The position numbers and the translations under genes were made by a program. The notes beneath the pieces are model-generated. The model was not told where the DNA came from. It was given only the letters and a program-made list of their open reading frames with translations, and did not search any database. Shown here piece by piece: positions 1 to 6,050 of a stretch of 8,659 nt of DNA. Source of the DNA: Deltaproteobacteria bacterium (GTDB taxonomy: Bacteria > Desulfobacterota > Syntrophobacteria > BM002). Numbering within the stretch: the stretch's first letter is position 1; every line of letters begins with the position of its first letter. The DNA lies in assembly GCA_020350905.1 (NCBI GenBank), contig CP070843.1, positions 1,253,862 through 1,262,520 of the forward strand, given 5' to 3'.

Positions 1-215
1 CGAACAGTATTCCCGGTGAGATGAGAGCGGCTGAGCAAAACGGGGGCCGCCTGGACCTTGTTGGTAGTAAAAACCCCGGCAGCAGTGGCTGGCACCTCAC
101 TGGTAATAAGGGCAAGGTCGGGACGTCTTTGATAGCGAATGCCAGCGGCTATTGCTCCGGCTTTGAATCCGGGAACGGTAAACTCTCCAGGAGGAGGTAA
201 TTGGTCAGTGGTCAT
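1..215 (-). CDS. argJ: ArgJ, glutamate N-acetyltransferase / amino-acid acetyltransferase, N-terminal part (runs off left edge)
   Basis: ArgJ moves the acetyl group from N-acetylornithine to glutamate, and in bifunctional forms also makes N-acetylglutamate from acetyl-CoA, in the cytoplasmic arginine pathway. I read 71 codons by hand translation of the minus strand. They contain VPGFKAGAIAAGIR, then RPDLALI, then ATAAGVFTTN and VQAAPVLLSR, the typical ArgJ N-terminal series (GF.A.GI.AGIK, DLALI, AAGVFT.N...AP) in the right order and spacing. The start is ATG at 215-213, giving MTTDQLPPPGEF; an in-frame TGA at 221-219 rules out a longer protein. No good Shine-Dalgarno precedes it. The first codons lie inside a heptamer repeat array. 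The catalytic Thr at the autocleavage site lies outside the window, so mono- versus bifunctionality cannot be judged. The gene follows secA by 204 bases on the same strand. Confidence 0.9.
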   Translation of the reverse strand, partial: MTTDQLPPPGEFTVPGFKAGAIAAGIRYQRRPDLALITSEVPATAAGVFTTNKVQAAPVLLSRSHLTGNTV

Positions 216-221
216 TGGTCA
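201..221. repeat. Heptamer tandem repeat, 3 units, containing the argJ start codon
   Basis: Three exact-length units, TTGGTCA, GTGGTCA and TTGGTCA, lie head to tail on the plus strand and differ only in the first base. Read on the minus strand they supply the upstream stop (TGA), the ATG and the first four further codons of argJ (TTDQ). A unit gain or loss would shift frame by one base relative to downstream codons. Confidence 0.75.
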
Positions 222-305
222 TCTGTGCGAGAGATTAAAGTGTTTGCGGGCCGACGGGCTAAAACGGCAAAGGGCCTGTCTACCGAGCACGAGGCGAAAA
301 TAGCT

Positions 306-339
306 GCGAGACGAGCGAGACTGGCGAGACGCGCGAGAC
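306..339. repeat. Four GCGAGAC repeats at 9-base period, argJ-secA gap
   Basis: GCGAGAC occurs at 306-312, 315-321, 324-330 and 333-339, each separated by two variable bases (GA, TG, GC), so the period is exactly 9. An inverted copy GTCTCGC sits at 384-390 and an imperfect one (ATCTCGC) at 401-407; GTGAA at 340-344 also faces TTCAC at 366-370. The array could therefore fold as a large imperfect hairpin in the secA 3' region. I see no gene in the rest of 216-419 and no clear T-tailed terminator after secA. Confidence 0.75.
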
Positions 340-419
340 GTGAAAGATCGAAATCATATGTTACCTTCACTTGCCGACCTCTCGTCTCGCCCGATCCCAC
401 ATCTCGCTGCGCAGAGCGT

Positions 420-3263
420 CTATCTCCCACAGCATTTCTTGTATTTCTTGCCGCTCCCACAGGGGCAGGGCTGGTTGCGGCCAACCTTGGCAGAACGTCT
501 TGCTGGTTTTCTTTTTGAGCCAGCCGCTGATTCGCCGTGACTGAGGAACAAGGGCTGCTGTTGGGCTTCTTGCAGGTGCTCGGTTTCCTCCTGAGTAGCC
601 ACCTGAATCCTGAAAAGCATCTGGAGGATCTCTCCCTTGATCTGCTCTACCATCTCCTGGAACATTTCAAGCCCTTCACGCTTGTACTCAATGAGTGGAT
701 TTTGCTGAGCATAACCACGCAACCCAATCCCTTCCTTCAAGTGATCCATGGCCAGGAGATGCTCACGCCAGCGCTGATCTACCGTCTGCAGGGTTACCAG
801 CCGCTCCATGTCTCGCGCGATTTCCGAGCCCCATTCCTCCTCTTTCCGAGCATAGCCGTTCCGAGCTTTTTCCAAGAGGAACTCACGGATACCTTCCTGG
901 GTGAAATCTTCCACAGCATTCCCTTCGAAGCTCAGTGTCATGGAGAACTGATTTAGAAAAGCCTCCTGCAATCCTTGCAAATCCCACTCTTCCGAAAGGG
1001 TCTCTTCCTGGGTGTGGTTTTCAACCAGGTCGTCAACAATATCTTCAATCATGTCGAGGATAACCGAATGGAGATCTTCTTCCTCCAGAGCCTGGCGGCG
1101 TTGCTCGTAAATTATCTCCCGCTGCTGGTTCATGACATCGTCGTATTCGATAAGCTGCTTGCGAATGTTGAAGTTCTGTGCTTCCACTTTCTTCTGGGCG
1201 TTTTCTATGGCGCGGGTGATCAGTCCATGTTCGATGGGATGTCCCTCCTCCATGCCCACCCTATCCATGAGGTTGGCGATGCGGTCGGCGGCAAAGATTC
1301 TCATGAGATCGTCTTCCAGGGATAGATAAAAGCGAGATGAGCCTGGATCACCCTGGCGACCCGCCCGGCCGCGGAGCTGGTTGTCAATGCGGCGAGCTTC
1401 ATGGCGTTCCGTACCGATAATGTGGAGACCATCCATATCCACCACTCCGGGACCCAATACGATGTCGGTACCGCGTCCCGCCATATTGGTGGAGATGGTG
1501 ACTGAATTTCTTTGTCCGGCTTTGGCTACAATTTCCGCTTCTTTCTCATGATTTTTTGCATTCAGCACCGAATGCTTGACGCCCTCTTTCGCTAACATCT
1601 TGCTGAGTCTCTCGGACTTCTCAATGGACACAGTACCCACGAGGACCGGCCTTTCCATTTCAGCCAGCTCTTTGATCTCCTCCACCACAGCCTGAAATTT
1701 TTCCCGCTCGGTCTTATAGATAACATCAGAGTGGTCTGCTCTGATCATCTTTTTGTTGGTGGGGATGAGCACCACGTCCAGGTCATAGATCTTGGCAAAC
1801 TCCGCAGCTTCAGTGTCGGCGGTTCCTGTCATGCCGGCGAGTTTCTCATACATACGAAAATAGTTCTGAAAAGTGATGGTGGCGAGGGTCTGGTTTTCCT
1901 GCTCAACCCGCACACCCTCTTTAGCTTCCAGTGCTTGATGCAAACCGTCGCTGTAACGACGGCCTGGCATGAGGCGGCCGGTGAACTCATCTACGATGAT
2001 GATCTGACCATCCTTGACCACGTAATCCACATCCTTGCCGAAGAGCGCGTAGGCCTTTAACAACTGATTGATGACGTGGTTGCGGGTAAGCTTCTGCTCA
2101 TAATCGCTCCGAATCCTATGTTTGCGTTCCGCTTTTTCTTCCGAGGAGAGAGTGTTGTCTTGATCAATTAGGTCTATTTCTATTTCCAGCTCCGGCAGGA
2201 TGAAGAATGTGGAATCTTTCTTGGCAATTATGTCCTTGCCGCGCTCAGTGGGGTATACATTTCGTTCCTTCTCTTCCACCACGTAGTAGAGGGATTCATC
2301 CACCTCGGGAAGACGCTTGGCAAGGGAATAGTCCTGTTCCACGTTCTTGAAGAGCTTGCGCATCCTCCCCTGTTCCATCATCTCCATTACACTGGGATGC
2401 TTTGGGGCAGCCCGATAGGCCCGGAGAAACACCTCACCTGCTTCGTACTCCTGGTCCTGATCCAGAAGTTTCTTCGTTTCTTGGATAAATTCCTTGGCCA
2501 ATTTCTGTTGTCTCTGAAACAGGTTGGCCACCGGGGCGCGGAGCTTCTCGTAGTCTTTGATGGAATAGTCCACCGGACCTGAAATGATCAGCGGCGTCCG
2601 TGCTTCGTCTATGAGGATGCTGTCCACCTCGTCAACGATGGCATAATTGAGTTCTCGCTGCACGCAATCCTGGCGGTGAAATTTCATATTGTCCCGCAGA
2701 TAGTCGAAGCCGAACTCGTTGTTGGTGCCATAGGTAACGTCGGCGCCGTAAGCCTGTTGCCGCTCCTGATCGTTAAGATTATGAAGTATTACTCCCACGC
2801 TCAAGCCGAGGAATTGGTAAATGGCTCCCATCCACTCGGAATCACGGCGAGCAAGGTAGTCATTAACCGTGACCACATGCACCCCGCGGCCGGTGAGGGC
2901 ATTGAGGTAGACCGGCATGGTAGCAGCCAGGGTCTTGCCTTCTCCGGTTTTCATCTCGGAGATCTTGCCTTGGTGGAGCACGATACCGCCAATGAGCTGG
3001 ACGTCAAAAGGCCGCATACCCAGAGTGCGCACAGAGGCTTCCCGAACCACGGCGAATGCCTCCGGCAATAGCTCATCCAGCTCAGTTCCCTGGTCCAAGC
3101 GCTGGCGAAAGCGTGCCGTGGCGCCAGCCAGTTCCGCATCACTCAGGGAACTCATCTCTGACTCCAGACTGTTGATCTGATCCACCAGTGGCGCCAGTCT
3201 CCCGAGTTCACGGTCATTCTTGCTGCCAAAAAGTTTCGTTAATGGATTCGCCAGTAAAGCCAT
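420..3263 (-). CDS. secA: Protein translocase ATPase subunit SecA, with enlarged region after motif IIb
   Basis: SecA is the cytoplasmic ATPase that pushes unfolded preproteins through the SecYEG channel. The 947-residue product has all the landmarks: Walker A GEGKT (107-111), DEVD box (211-214), IDEARTPLIISGP (218-230), DEFTGR (425-430), MTGTADTE (478-485), MAGRGTDI (594-601), IIGTERHEARRIDNQLRGRAGRQGDPGS (615-642), helical scaffold near 690-720, and a C-terminal CPCGSGKKYKKCC zinc-binding SEC-C tail (933-945) for SecB or ribosome contact. It is longer than the roughly 900 residues of E. coli SecA. The extra length lies between residues 231 and 408, about 180 residues against about 100 in E. 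coli, and includes a charged helical stretch (249-325) and a segment rich in Glu/Lys (358-390). The start ATG has AGGA eight bases upstream. The gene starts 65 bases after argA and is probably cotranscribed with it. Confidence 0.98.
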   Translation of the reverse strand: MALLANPLTKLFGSKNDRELGRLAPLVDQINSLESEMSSLSDAELAGATARFRQRLDQGTELDELLPEAFAVVREASVRTLGMRPFDVQLIGGIVLHQGKISEMKTGEGKTLAATMPVYLNALTGRGVHVVTVNDYLARRDSEWMGAIYQFLGLSVGVILHNLNDQERQQAYGADVTYGTNNEFGFDYLRDNMKFHRQDCVQRELNYAIVDEVDSILIDEARTPLIISGPVDYSIKDYEKLRAPVANLFQRQQKLAKEFIQETKKLLDQDQEYEAGEVFLRAYRAAPKHPSVMEMMEQGRMRKLFKNVEQDYSLAKRLPEVDESLYYVVEEKERNVYPTERGKDIIAKKDSTFFILPELEIEIDLIDQDNTLSSEEKAERKHRIRSDYEQKLTRNHVINQLLKAYALFGKDVDYVVKDGQIIIVDEFTGRLMPGRRYSDGLHQALEAKEGVRVEQENQTLATITFQNYFRMYEKLAGMTGTADTEAAEFAKIYDLDVVLIPTNKKMIRADHSDVIYKTEREKFQAVVEEIKELAEMERPVLVGTVSIEKSERLSKMLAKEGVKHSVLNAKNHEKEAEIVAKAGQRNSVTISTNMAGRGTDIVLGPGVVDMDGLHIIGTERHEARRIDNQLRGRAGRQGDPGSSRFYLSLEDDLMRIFAADRIANLMDRVGMEEGHPIEHGLITRAIENAQKKVEAQNFNIRKQLIEYDDVMNQQREIIYEQRRQALEEEDLHSVILDMIEDIVDDLVENHTQEETLSEEWDLQGLQEAFLNQFSMTLSFEGNAVEDFTQEGIREFLLEKARNGYARKEEEWGSEIARDMERLVTLQTVDQRWREHLLAMDHLKEGIGLRGYAQQNPLIEYKREGLEMFQEMVEQIKGEILQMLFRIQVATQEETEHLQEAQQQPLFLSHGESAAGSKRKPARRSAKVGRNQPCPCGSGKKYKKCCGR

Positions 3264-3328
3264 ACGTTATTCCTGCCTGGAAAAGACCGAGGGCTTACCC
3301 TGCCTCCAGATGGTTTGCAACATTAGGG

Positions 3329-3793
3329 TTAGATCTCAATGATCATGGAAGTCTCATCGCACTCGGGAAATTTGATGCACTTCAGACAATCTGCCCAGAT
3401 TTTGTGGGGCAAGGTCCCCTTGTCCACTTCCCAGAAGCCAATTTTTTGAAAAAACTCTACCTGGTACGTGAGAACGAAGATACGGTGCAATCCCAAAGCA
3501 CTGGCCTCGGAAATGCAAGCCCGCACAAGTTTCCTGCCAATACCCTGACCCTGATACGGTTCCCTGACCGCCAGAGAGCGGATCTCGGCCAGGTCTTCCC
3601 AACAGATGTGCATGCTGCACGTGCCGATGATTTCCGGCTTATCGTCATCCAGGTAGACAAAAATATCCCGAAGGTTGTCATACAGTTCACTCAGGGAACG
3701 AGGCAGCATATCGCCGCGCTGGGCGTGGCTGGCCAGCATACTTTGAATTTCACGGACCTCATCAACCCTCGCTTTCCGAATCTGGTTAGCCAT
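3329..3793 (-). CDS. argA: Stand-alone GNAT acetyltransferase, probable N-acetylglutamate synthase (short ArgA type)
   Basis: A 154-residue single-domain GNAT protein. Known short ArgA enzymes transfer acetyl from acetyl-CoA to glutamate, the first step of arginine synthesis. GNAT motif A, with the acetyl-CoA pyrophosphate loop, is QGQGIG at residues 81-86 after LAEIRSLAV (68-76). The family-specific stretches are MLPRSLSELYDNLRDIFV (29-46), FFQKIGFWEVDK (114-125), and a C-terminal LPHKIWADCLKCIKFPECDE (128-147) with three cysteines, as in the Rv2747-like group. It lacks the amino-acid-kinase domain of classical ArgA. The ATG at 3793 has GGAG six bases upstream. It leads a probable argA-secA unit, with argJ after secA, which supports the arginine role. 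Substrate identity is inferred from family resemblance and context; another GNAT activity is possible. Confidence 0.8.
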   Translation of the reverse strand: MANQIRKARVDEVREIQSMLASHAQRGDMLPRSLSELYDNLRDIFVYLDDDKPEIIGTCSMHICWEDLAEIRSLAVREPYQGQGIGRKLVRACISEASALGLHRIFVLTYQVEFFQKIGFWEVDKGTLPHKIWADCLKCIKFPECDETSMIIEI

Positions 3794-3847
3794 CTTGATC
3801 TCCGCCCGGCTACGTTGTCAGCTGTCAAATGCGATGTTAGGTGATTA

Positions 3848-3978
3848 CGCTTTACACTATTCTTCTCTGTAAACAGCGGACCACGAACAACTGACAGAAT
3901 CCGTCCTCAGTCCGGGGGAAGATCCATCTCATATGTGTATCCGTGGTGAAAACTTATTTACCCCATTGCTGTTTACAG
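3848..3978 (-). promoter_or_regulatory. Structured 5' leader or paired operators upstream of argA
   Basis: On the minus strand, CTGTAAACAGC at 3978-3968 is the exact 11-base reverse complement of GCTGTTTACAG at 3877-3867. Nested inside are ACCACG (3947-3942) with CGTGGT (3885-3880), and GGATCTTCC (3925-3917) with GGACGGATTC (3906-3897), the last with one bulge and one G-U pair. The 3' arm of the outer stem can instead pair with TGTAAAGCG just downstream (3856-3848), so two folds exclude each other. The 5' arm overlaps the predicted sigma-70 start. Each arm is also a CTGT-AA-ACAG dyad, so the pair could instead bind a dimeric regulator, with centres 102 bp apart. I do not recognise a known riboswitch. 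No T-run follows, so the competing hairpin is not a classic terminator. Confidence 0.4.
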
Positions 3979-3982
3979 GCAG

Positions 3983-4010
3983 ATTATAGCTCGTCACTCC
4001 TCAAGGTCAA
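3983..4010 (-). promoter_or_regulatory. Sigma-70-type promoter for argA-secA
   Basis: On the minus strand, TTGACC (4010-4005) and TATAAT (3988-3983) are separated by 16 bases: five of six and six of six matches to consensus. The start would fall near 3976, giving a leader of about 180 bases before the argA ATG. Confidence 0.75.
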
Positions 4011-4013
4011 CCA

Positions 4014-4030
4014 TGCGACAATAGTGCCAA
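4014..4030 (-). promoter_or_regulatory. Sigma-54-like -24/-12 element upstream of argA
   Basis: The minus strand reads TTGGCACTATTGTCGCA. The -24 part TTGGCAC is perfect, and the GG (4028-4027) and GC (4016-4015) are 10 bases apart as required. The -12 part is TCGCA instead of TTGCA. Its start would fall near 4003, inside the overlapping sigma-70 promoter. It lies 20 bases beyond the stop of a sigma-54 activator gene. The -12 mismatch keeps confidence moderate. Confidence 0.4.
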
Positions 4031-4049
4031 TCTGCCGGCGAGATAAGGA

Positions 4050-5558
4050 TCACCGACTTCGCCTGGTGGTCAGACCATACTTGGAGATTAGCCGGGAAAG
4101 GTAGGTCCGTTGGATGCCCAGCACCTTTGCCGTTTCCTTAACGCTGCTACCCTGATGATCCAGGTTGCGCTGCAAGAAGTCACGCTTGAAAGAGTCAAGC
4201 GCCTCCTTCAAGGTACAGCCCAAGAGCTCTTGAGCGGTGTCTCCAGATGGCACCACACTGAAGGGAAGGTCTTCAGGCTCTATATGCCCGCCTCCACCCA
4301 TCACCACGGCGCGCTCAATGGCATTTTCCAGCTCGCGCACATTGCCAGGCCAGTGATAGTTTTGCAGCACTTCAATGGTGTTCGGGCTGAAATTGAGATT
4401 GGATGGCCCCCTGATATACTTGTACTTGTCTAAGAAGTGTTGGGCCAGGACTAGGATGTCATCTCTCCGTTCCCTGAGCGATGGGATGTGAATATGCACC
4501 ACGTTGAGGCGGTAGTAGAGGTCTTCTCTGAAGCTGCCATTCTGCACCTCTTCAAAGAGATTCTTATTGGTGGCGGCAATGGCCCTTATGTCCACCTGCA
4601 TGGGGCTGGGTGAACCAACTCGATTGAAGGTGCCTTCTTGGATAACCCGCAGCAGTTTTACCTGCATGGAAGGGCTCATTTCGGCGACCTCATCCAGAAA
4701 GAGGGTGCCGCCGTCGGCAATTTCCAGGACCCCGGTTTTTCGCGAAATGGCCCCGGTGAACGAGCCTTTCTCATGCCCGAACAGTTCAGATTCCAGCAGG
4801 GTATCGGTAAAAGCGGCGCAATTGACCACCATAAGTTTTCTCTTGCGCCGAGGTCCAATTTTATGGATCAGTCTGGCTACAAGTTCTTTGCCCGTGCCGC
4901 TCTCTCCAGTTATCAGGGTAGTGGTTTTGGAGTTGGCGACCTTGACGGCGTCTGAGATCACCGTTTCAATGGCCTTGCTGACACCAATAATTTCATACCG
5001 GGACTCCAGCTCCTTTTTTAGATATATGTTTTCGTTTACTATGTCCTTGTAGTTTCGGGCTCGTTCAATGGCAACAGAGGCGAGCTCTGAAAAGTGGCTC
5101 AAGATCTCCATGTCAGCTTCGTAGATGGGCTGCCCATCCTCACGGTCGATAATCTGGATGACACCAATAACATCCCGCCCGCTTTTTATGGGCACGCAGG
5201 CAATGGAGCGAGTTTCAAAACCAGTTGCTTCACTGATAGTGCTGTCCCAGCGGGCATCTTTCGATACGTCGGGGACAAGAAGGGGTTCACCGGTCAAAGC
5301 CACATGACCGGCGATACCCTGACCCATGTCAATCTCAAATTTCTTAACTTCTTCTTTCGCTTCTCCAGTTGCGATCTGAAAGTAGAGTTTGTTCCTACTC
5401 TTGTTGACCAGCAGCAGAGAACTCGCCTTGGCTTCCATCAGCCTGGTCACTGATTCGATAATCATTTCCAATACACTATCTGTGTCCAGCACTGAAGTAA
5501 GCAGGGGTGAAATATCTTTGAGTATACTCACACGTGGGTCGACGGCCCGATCTTGCAT
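4050..5558 (-). CDS. Sigma-54-dependent transcriptional activator, GAF-AAA+-Fis HTH
   Basis: A 502-residue bacterial enhancer-binding protein that would use ATP to open promoters held by RNA polymerase-sigma-54. The N-terminal GAF domain spans about residues 20-165, and there is no receiver (REC) domain, so a small ligand or redox signal, not a phosphorelay, is likely. A coiled linker (165-188) joins the AAA+ domain: Walker A GESGTGKE (218-225), the sigma-54-contact loop GSFTGA (265-270), Walker B GGTLFLDE (283-290), arginine-finger region REDLYYRLN (344-352) and sensor II WPGNVRELEN (403-412). The C-terminus has a Fis-type helix-turn-helix (about 470-496: ETAKVLGIQRTYLSRLISKYGL). The contact loop has Ser where most members have Ala, while FTGA is kept. 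The start is fixed by AAGGAGG six bases before the ATG. The gene is divergent from the M23-bactofilin genes. The signal sensed cannot be told from sequence. Confidence 0.95.
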   Translation of the reverse strand: MQDRAVDPRVSILKDISPLLTSVLDTDSVLEMIIESVTRLMEAKASSLLLVNKSRNKLYFQIATGEAKEEVKKFEIDMGQGIAGHVALTGEPLLVPDVSKDARWDSTISEATGFETRSIACVPIKSGRDVIGVIQIIDREDGQPIYEADMEILSHFSELASVAIERARNYKDIVNENIYLKKELESRYEIIGVSKAIETVISDAVKVANSKTTTLITGESGTGKELVARLIHKIGPRRKRKLMVVNCAAFTDTLLESELFGHEKGSFTGAISRKTGVLEIADGGTLFLDEVAEMSPSMQVKLLRVIQEGTFNRVGSPSPMQVDIRAIAATNKNLFEEVQNGSFREDLYYRLNVVHIHIPSLRERRDDILVLAQHFLDKYKYIRGPSNLNFSPNTIEVLQNYHWPGNVRELENAIERAVVMGGGGHIEPEDLPFSVVPSGDTAQELLGCTLKEALDSFKRDFLQRNLDHQGSSVKETAKVLGIQRTYLSRLISKYGLTTRRSR

Positions 5559-5564
5559 GGAAAT

Positions 5565-5571
5565 CCTCCTT
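5565..5571 (-). promoter_or_regulatory. Strong ribosome binding site of the sigma-54 activator
   Basis: The minus strand reads AAGGAGG, six bases before the ATG at 5558. It is close to the full anti-16S complement and the clearest Shine-Dalgarno before any gene in the window, which fixes the start codon. Confidence 0.85.
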
Positions 5572-5594
5572 CAAAACCGAATTATGTATTTATT

Positions 5595-5621
5595 TGTATA
5601 CCAAAAGGAGAGTCACGTCAA
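5595..5621 (-). promoter_or_regulatory. Candidate sigma-70 promoter of the sigma-54 activator
   Basis: The minus strand has TTGACG (5621-5616) and TATACA (5600-5595) separated by 15 bases, in an AT-rich tract. TACAAA two bases further gives a 17-base spacer with a similar match. The start would lie about 30 bases before the activator's ATG. The short spacer makes this tentative. Confidence 0.4.
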
Positions 5622-5687
5622 TAATTATAGATGATCACTAAATCTTTTTACTCCGACGGTTTCAGGAAAAGAGGGAAAATACTATTT

Positions 5688-5704
5688 TTGGCGTAAAATT
5701 TGCT
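5688..5704 (+). promoter_or_regulatory. Sigma-54 promoter facing the M23-bactofilin module
   Basis: The plus strand reads TTGGCGTAAAATTTGCT. The -24 core TTGGC and the -12 core TTGCT are intact, and GG (5690-5691) and GC (5702-5703) are exactly 10 bases apart, the invariant sigma-54 spacing. The start would be near 5715, about 335 bases before the M23 ATG. A sigma-54 activator gene starts 130 bases away on the other strand, leaving room for enhancer sites between. I could not identify a convincing repeated activator-binding motif there. Confidence 0.6.
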
Positions 5705-5706
5705 AT

Positions 5707-5881
5707 AAGAATCAAGCGGCTAGGAGAGATGTCCAGTCAATTACTGGAGAACATCTAATTCTTACCCATAGCAGGTTAACTTACCGCTATGGCTAAAAAA
5801 AAGCTTGACAGGGCTGAAGGTTTAAACTAAAAGTGGGCCCAAGGTACTCAAAGCATACTGAAATTCCTCTACTCTGGGCCC
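5707..5881 (+). promoter_or_regulatory. Hairpin-rich leader between the sigma-54 promoter and the M23 gene
   Basis: Three inverted repeats follow the predicted start. The first pairs AGATGT (5727-5732) with ACATCT (5751-5756) and CCAGT (5733-5737) with ACTGG (5743-5747), and is extendable by AAGAAT (5707-5712) with ATTCTT (5758-5763). The second pairs CCATAGC (5766-5772) with GCTATGG (5786-5792). The third pairs GGGCCCAAGGTA (5835-5846) with TACTCTGGGCCC (5870-5881), with one mismatch and one G-U. They could be RNA structure, operators, or part of a small RNA. No known riboswitch consensus was recognised. Beyond the terminator-like hairpin at 5948-5968, the stretch to 6050 shows no gene. Confidence 0.4.
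5805..5833 (+). promoter_or_regulatory. Candidate sigma-70 promoter upstream of the M23 gene
   Basis: A perfect TTGACA (5805-5810) preceded by an A-tract (5795-5802) resembling an UP element is followed after 17 bases by TAAAAG (5828-5833), a four-of-six -10. It would give a leader of about 210 bases and offers sigma-54-independent expression of the module. Confidence 0.4.
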
Positions 5882-5947
5882 CATTCTGAGACGAAACCAA
5901 TGACAACAGCTTTTCGAGGGATCGAACACTTGTATTTTGCCTTGCTG

Positions 5948-5968
5948 CCCGGAGCTCGCCGGGATTTT
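5948..5968 (+). terminator. Weak terminator-like hairpin in the M23 leader
   Basis: CCCGG (5948-5952) and CCGGG (5959-5963) enclose a six-base loop AGCTCG and are followed by ATTTT. The stem is short and the T-run only four, so it may be an attenuator, the end of a small RNA starting near 5715, or chance. Confidence 0.25.
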
Positions 5969-6050
5969 AGATTCAAGGATTTCTCCAATAATATTACCAT
6001 CAGTGGCAGTTTTTTGACACTCTCTCCTCCATCTAGCGACAGGTAAAGGT

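Noticed and set aside
3800..3828. TTGACA on the minus strand just before argA
   Set aside because: No -10-like hexamer at any reasonable spacing; the sequence there is GC-rich.
3188..3844. 218-residue plus-strand frame opposite the GNAT gene
   Set aside because: Shadow of argA and the secA start; the opposite strand encodes clear GNAT motifs.
5729..5758. Nine-codon open frame MSSQLLENI in the M23 leader
   Set aside because: An AGGAG lies upstream but only two bases from the ATG, and the frame overlaps a hairpin; too short to support.
5789..5830. Thirteen-codon open frame MAKKKLDRAEGLN
   Set aside because: No good ribosome site, and it overlaps the second hairpin and the candidate TTGACA box.
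6014..6042. TTGACA just before the M23 start
   Set aside because: The hexamer 17 bases on is CGACAG, not a -10 box; also too close to the ATG.
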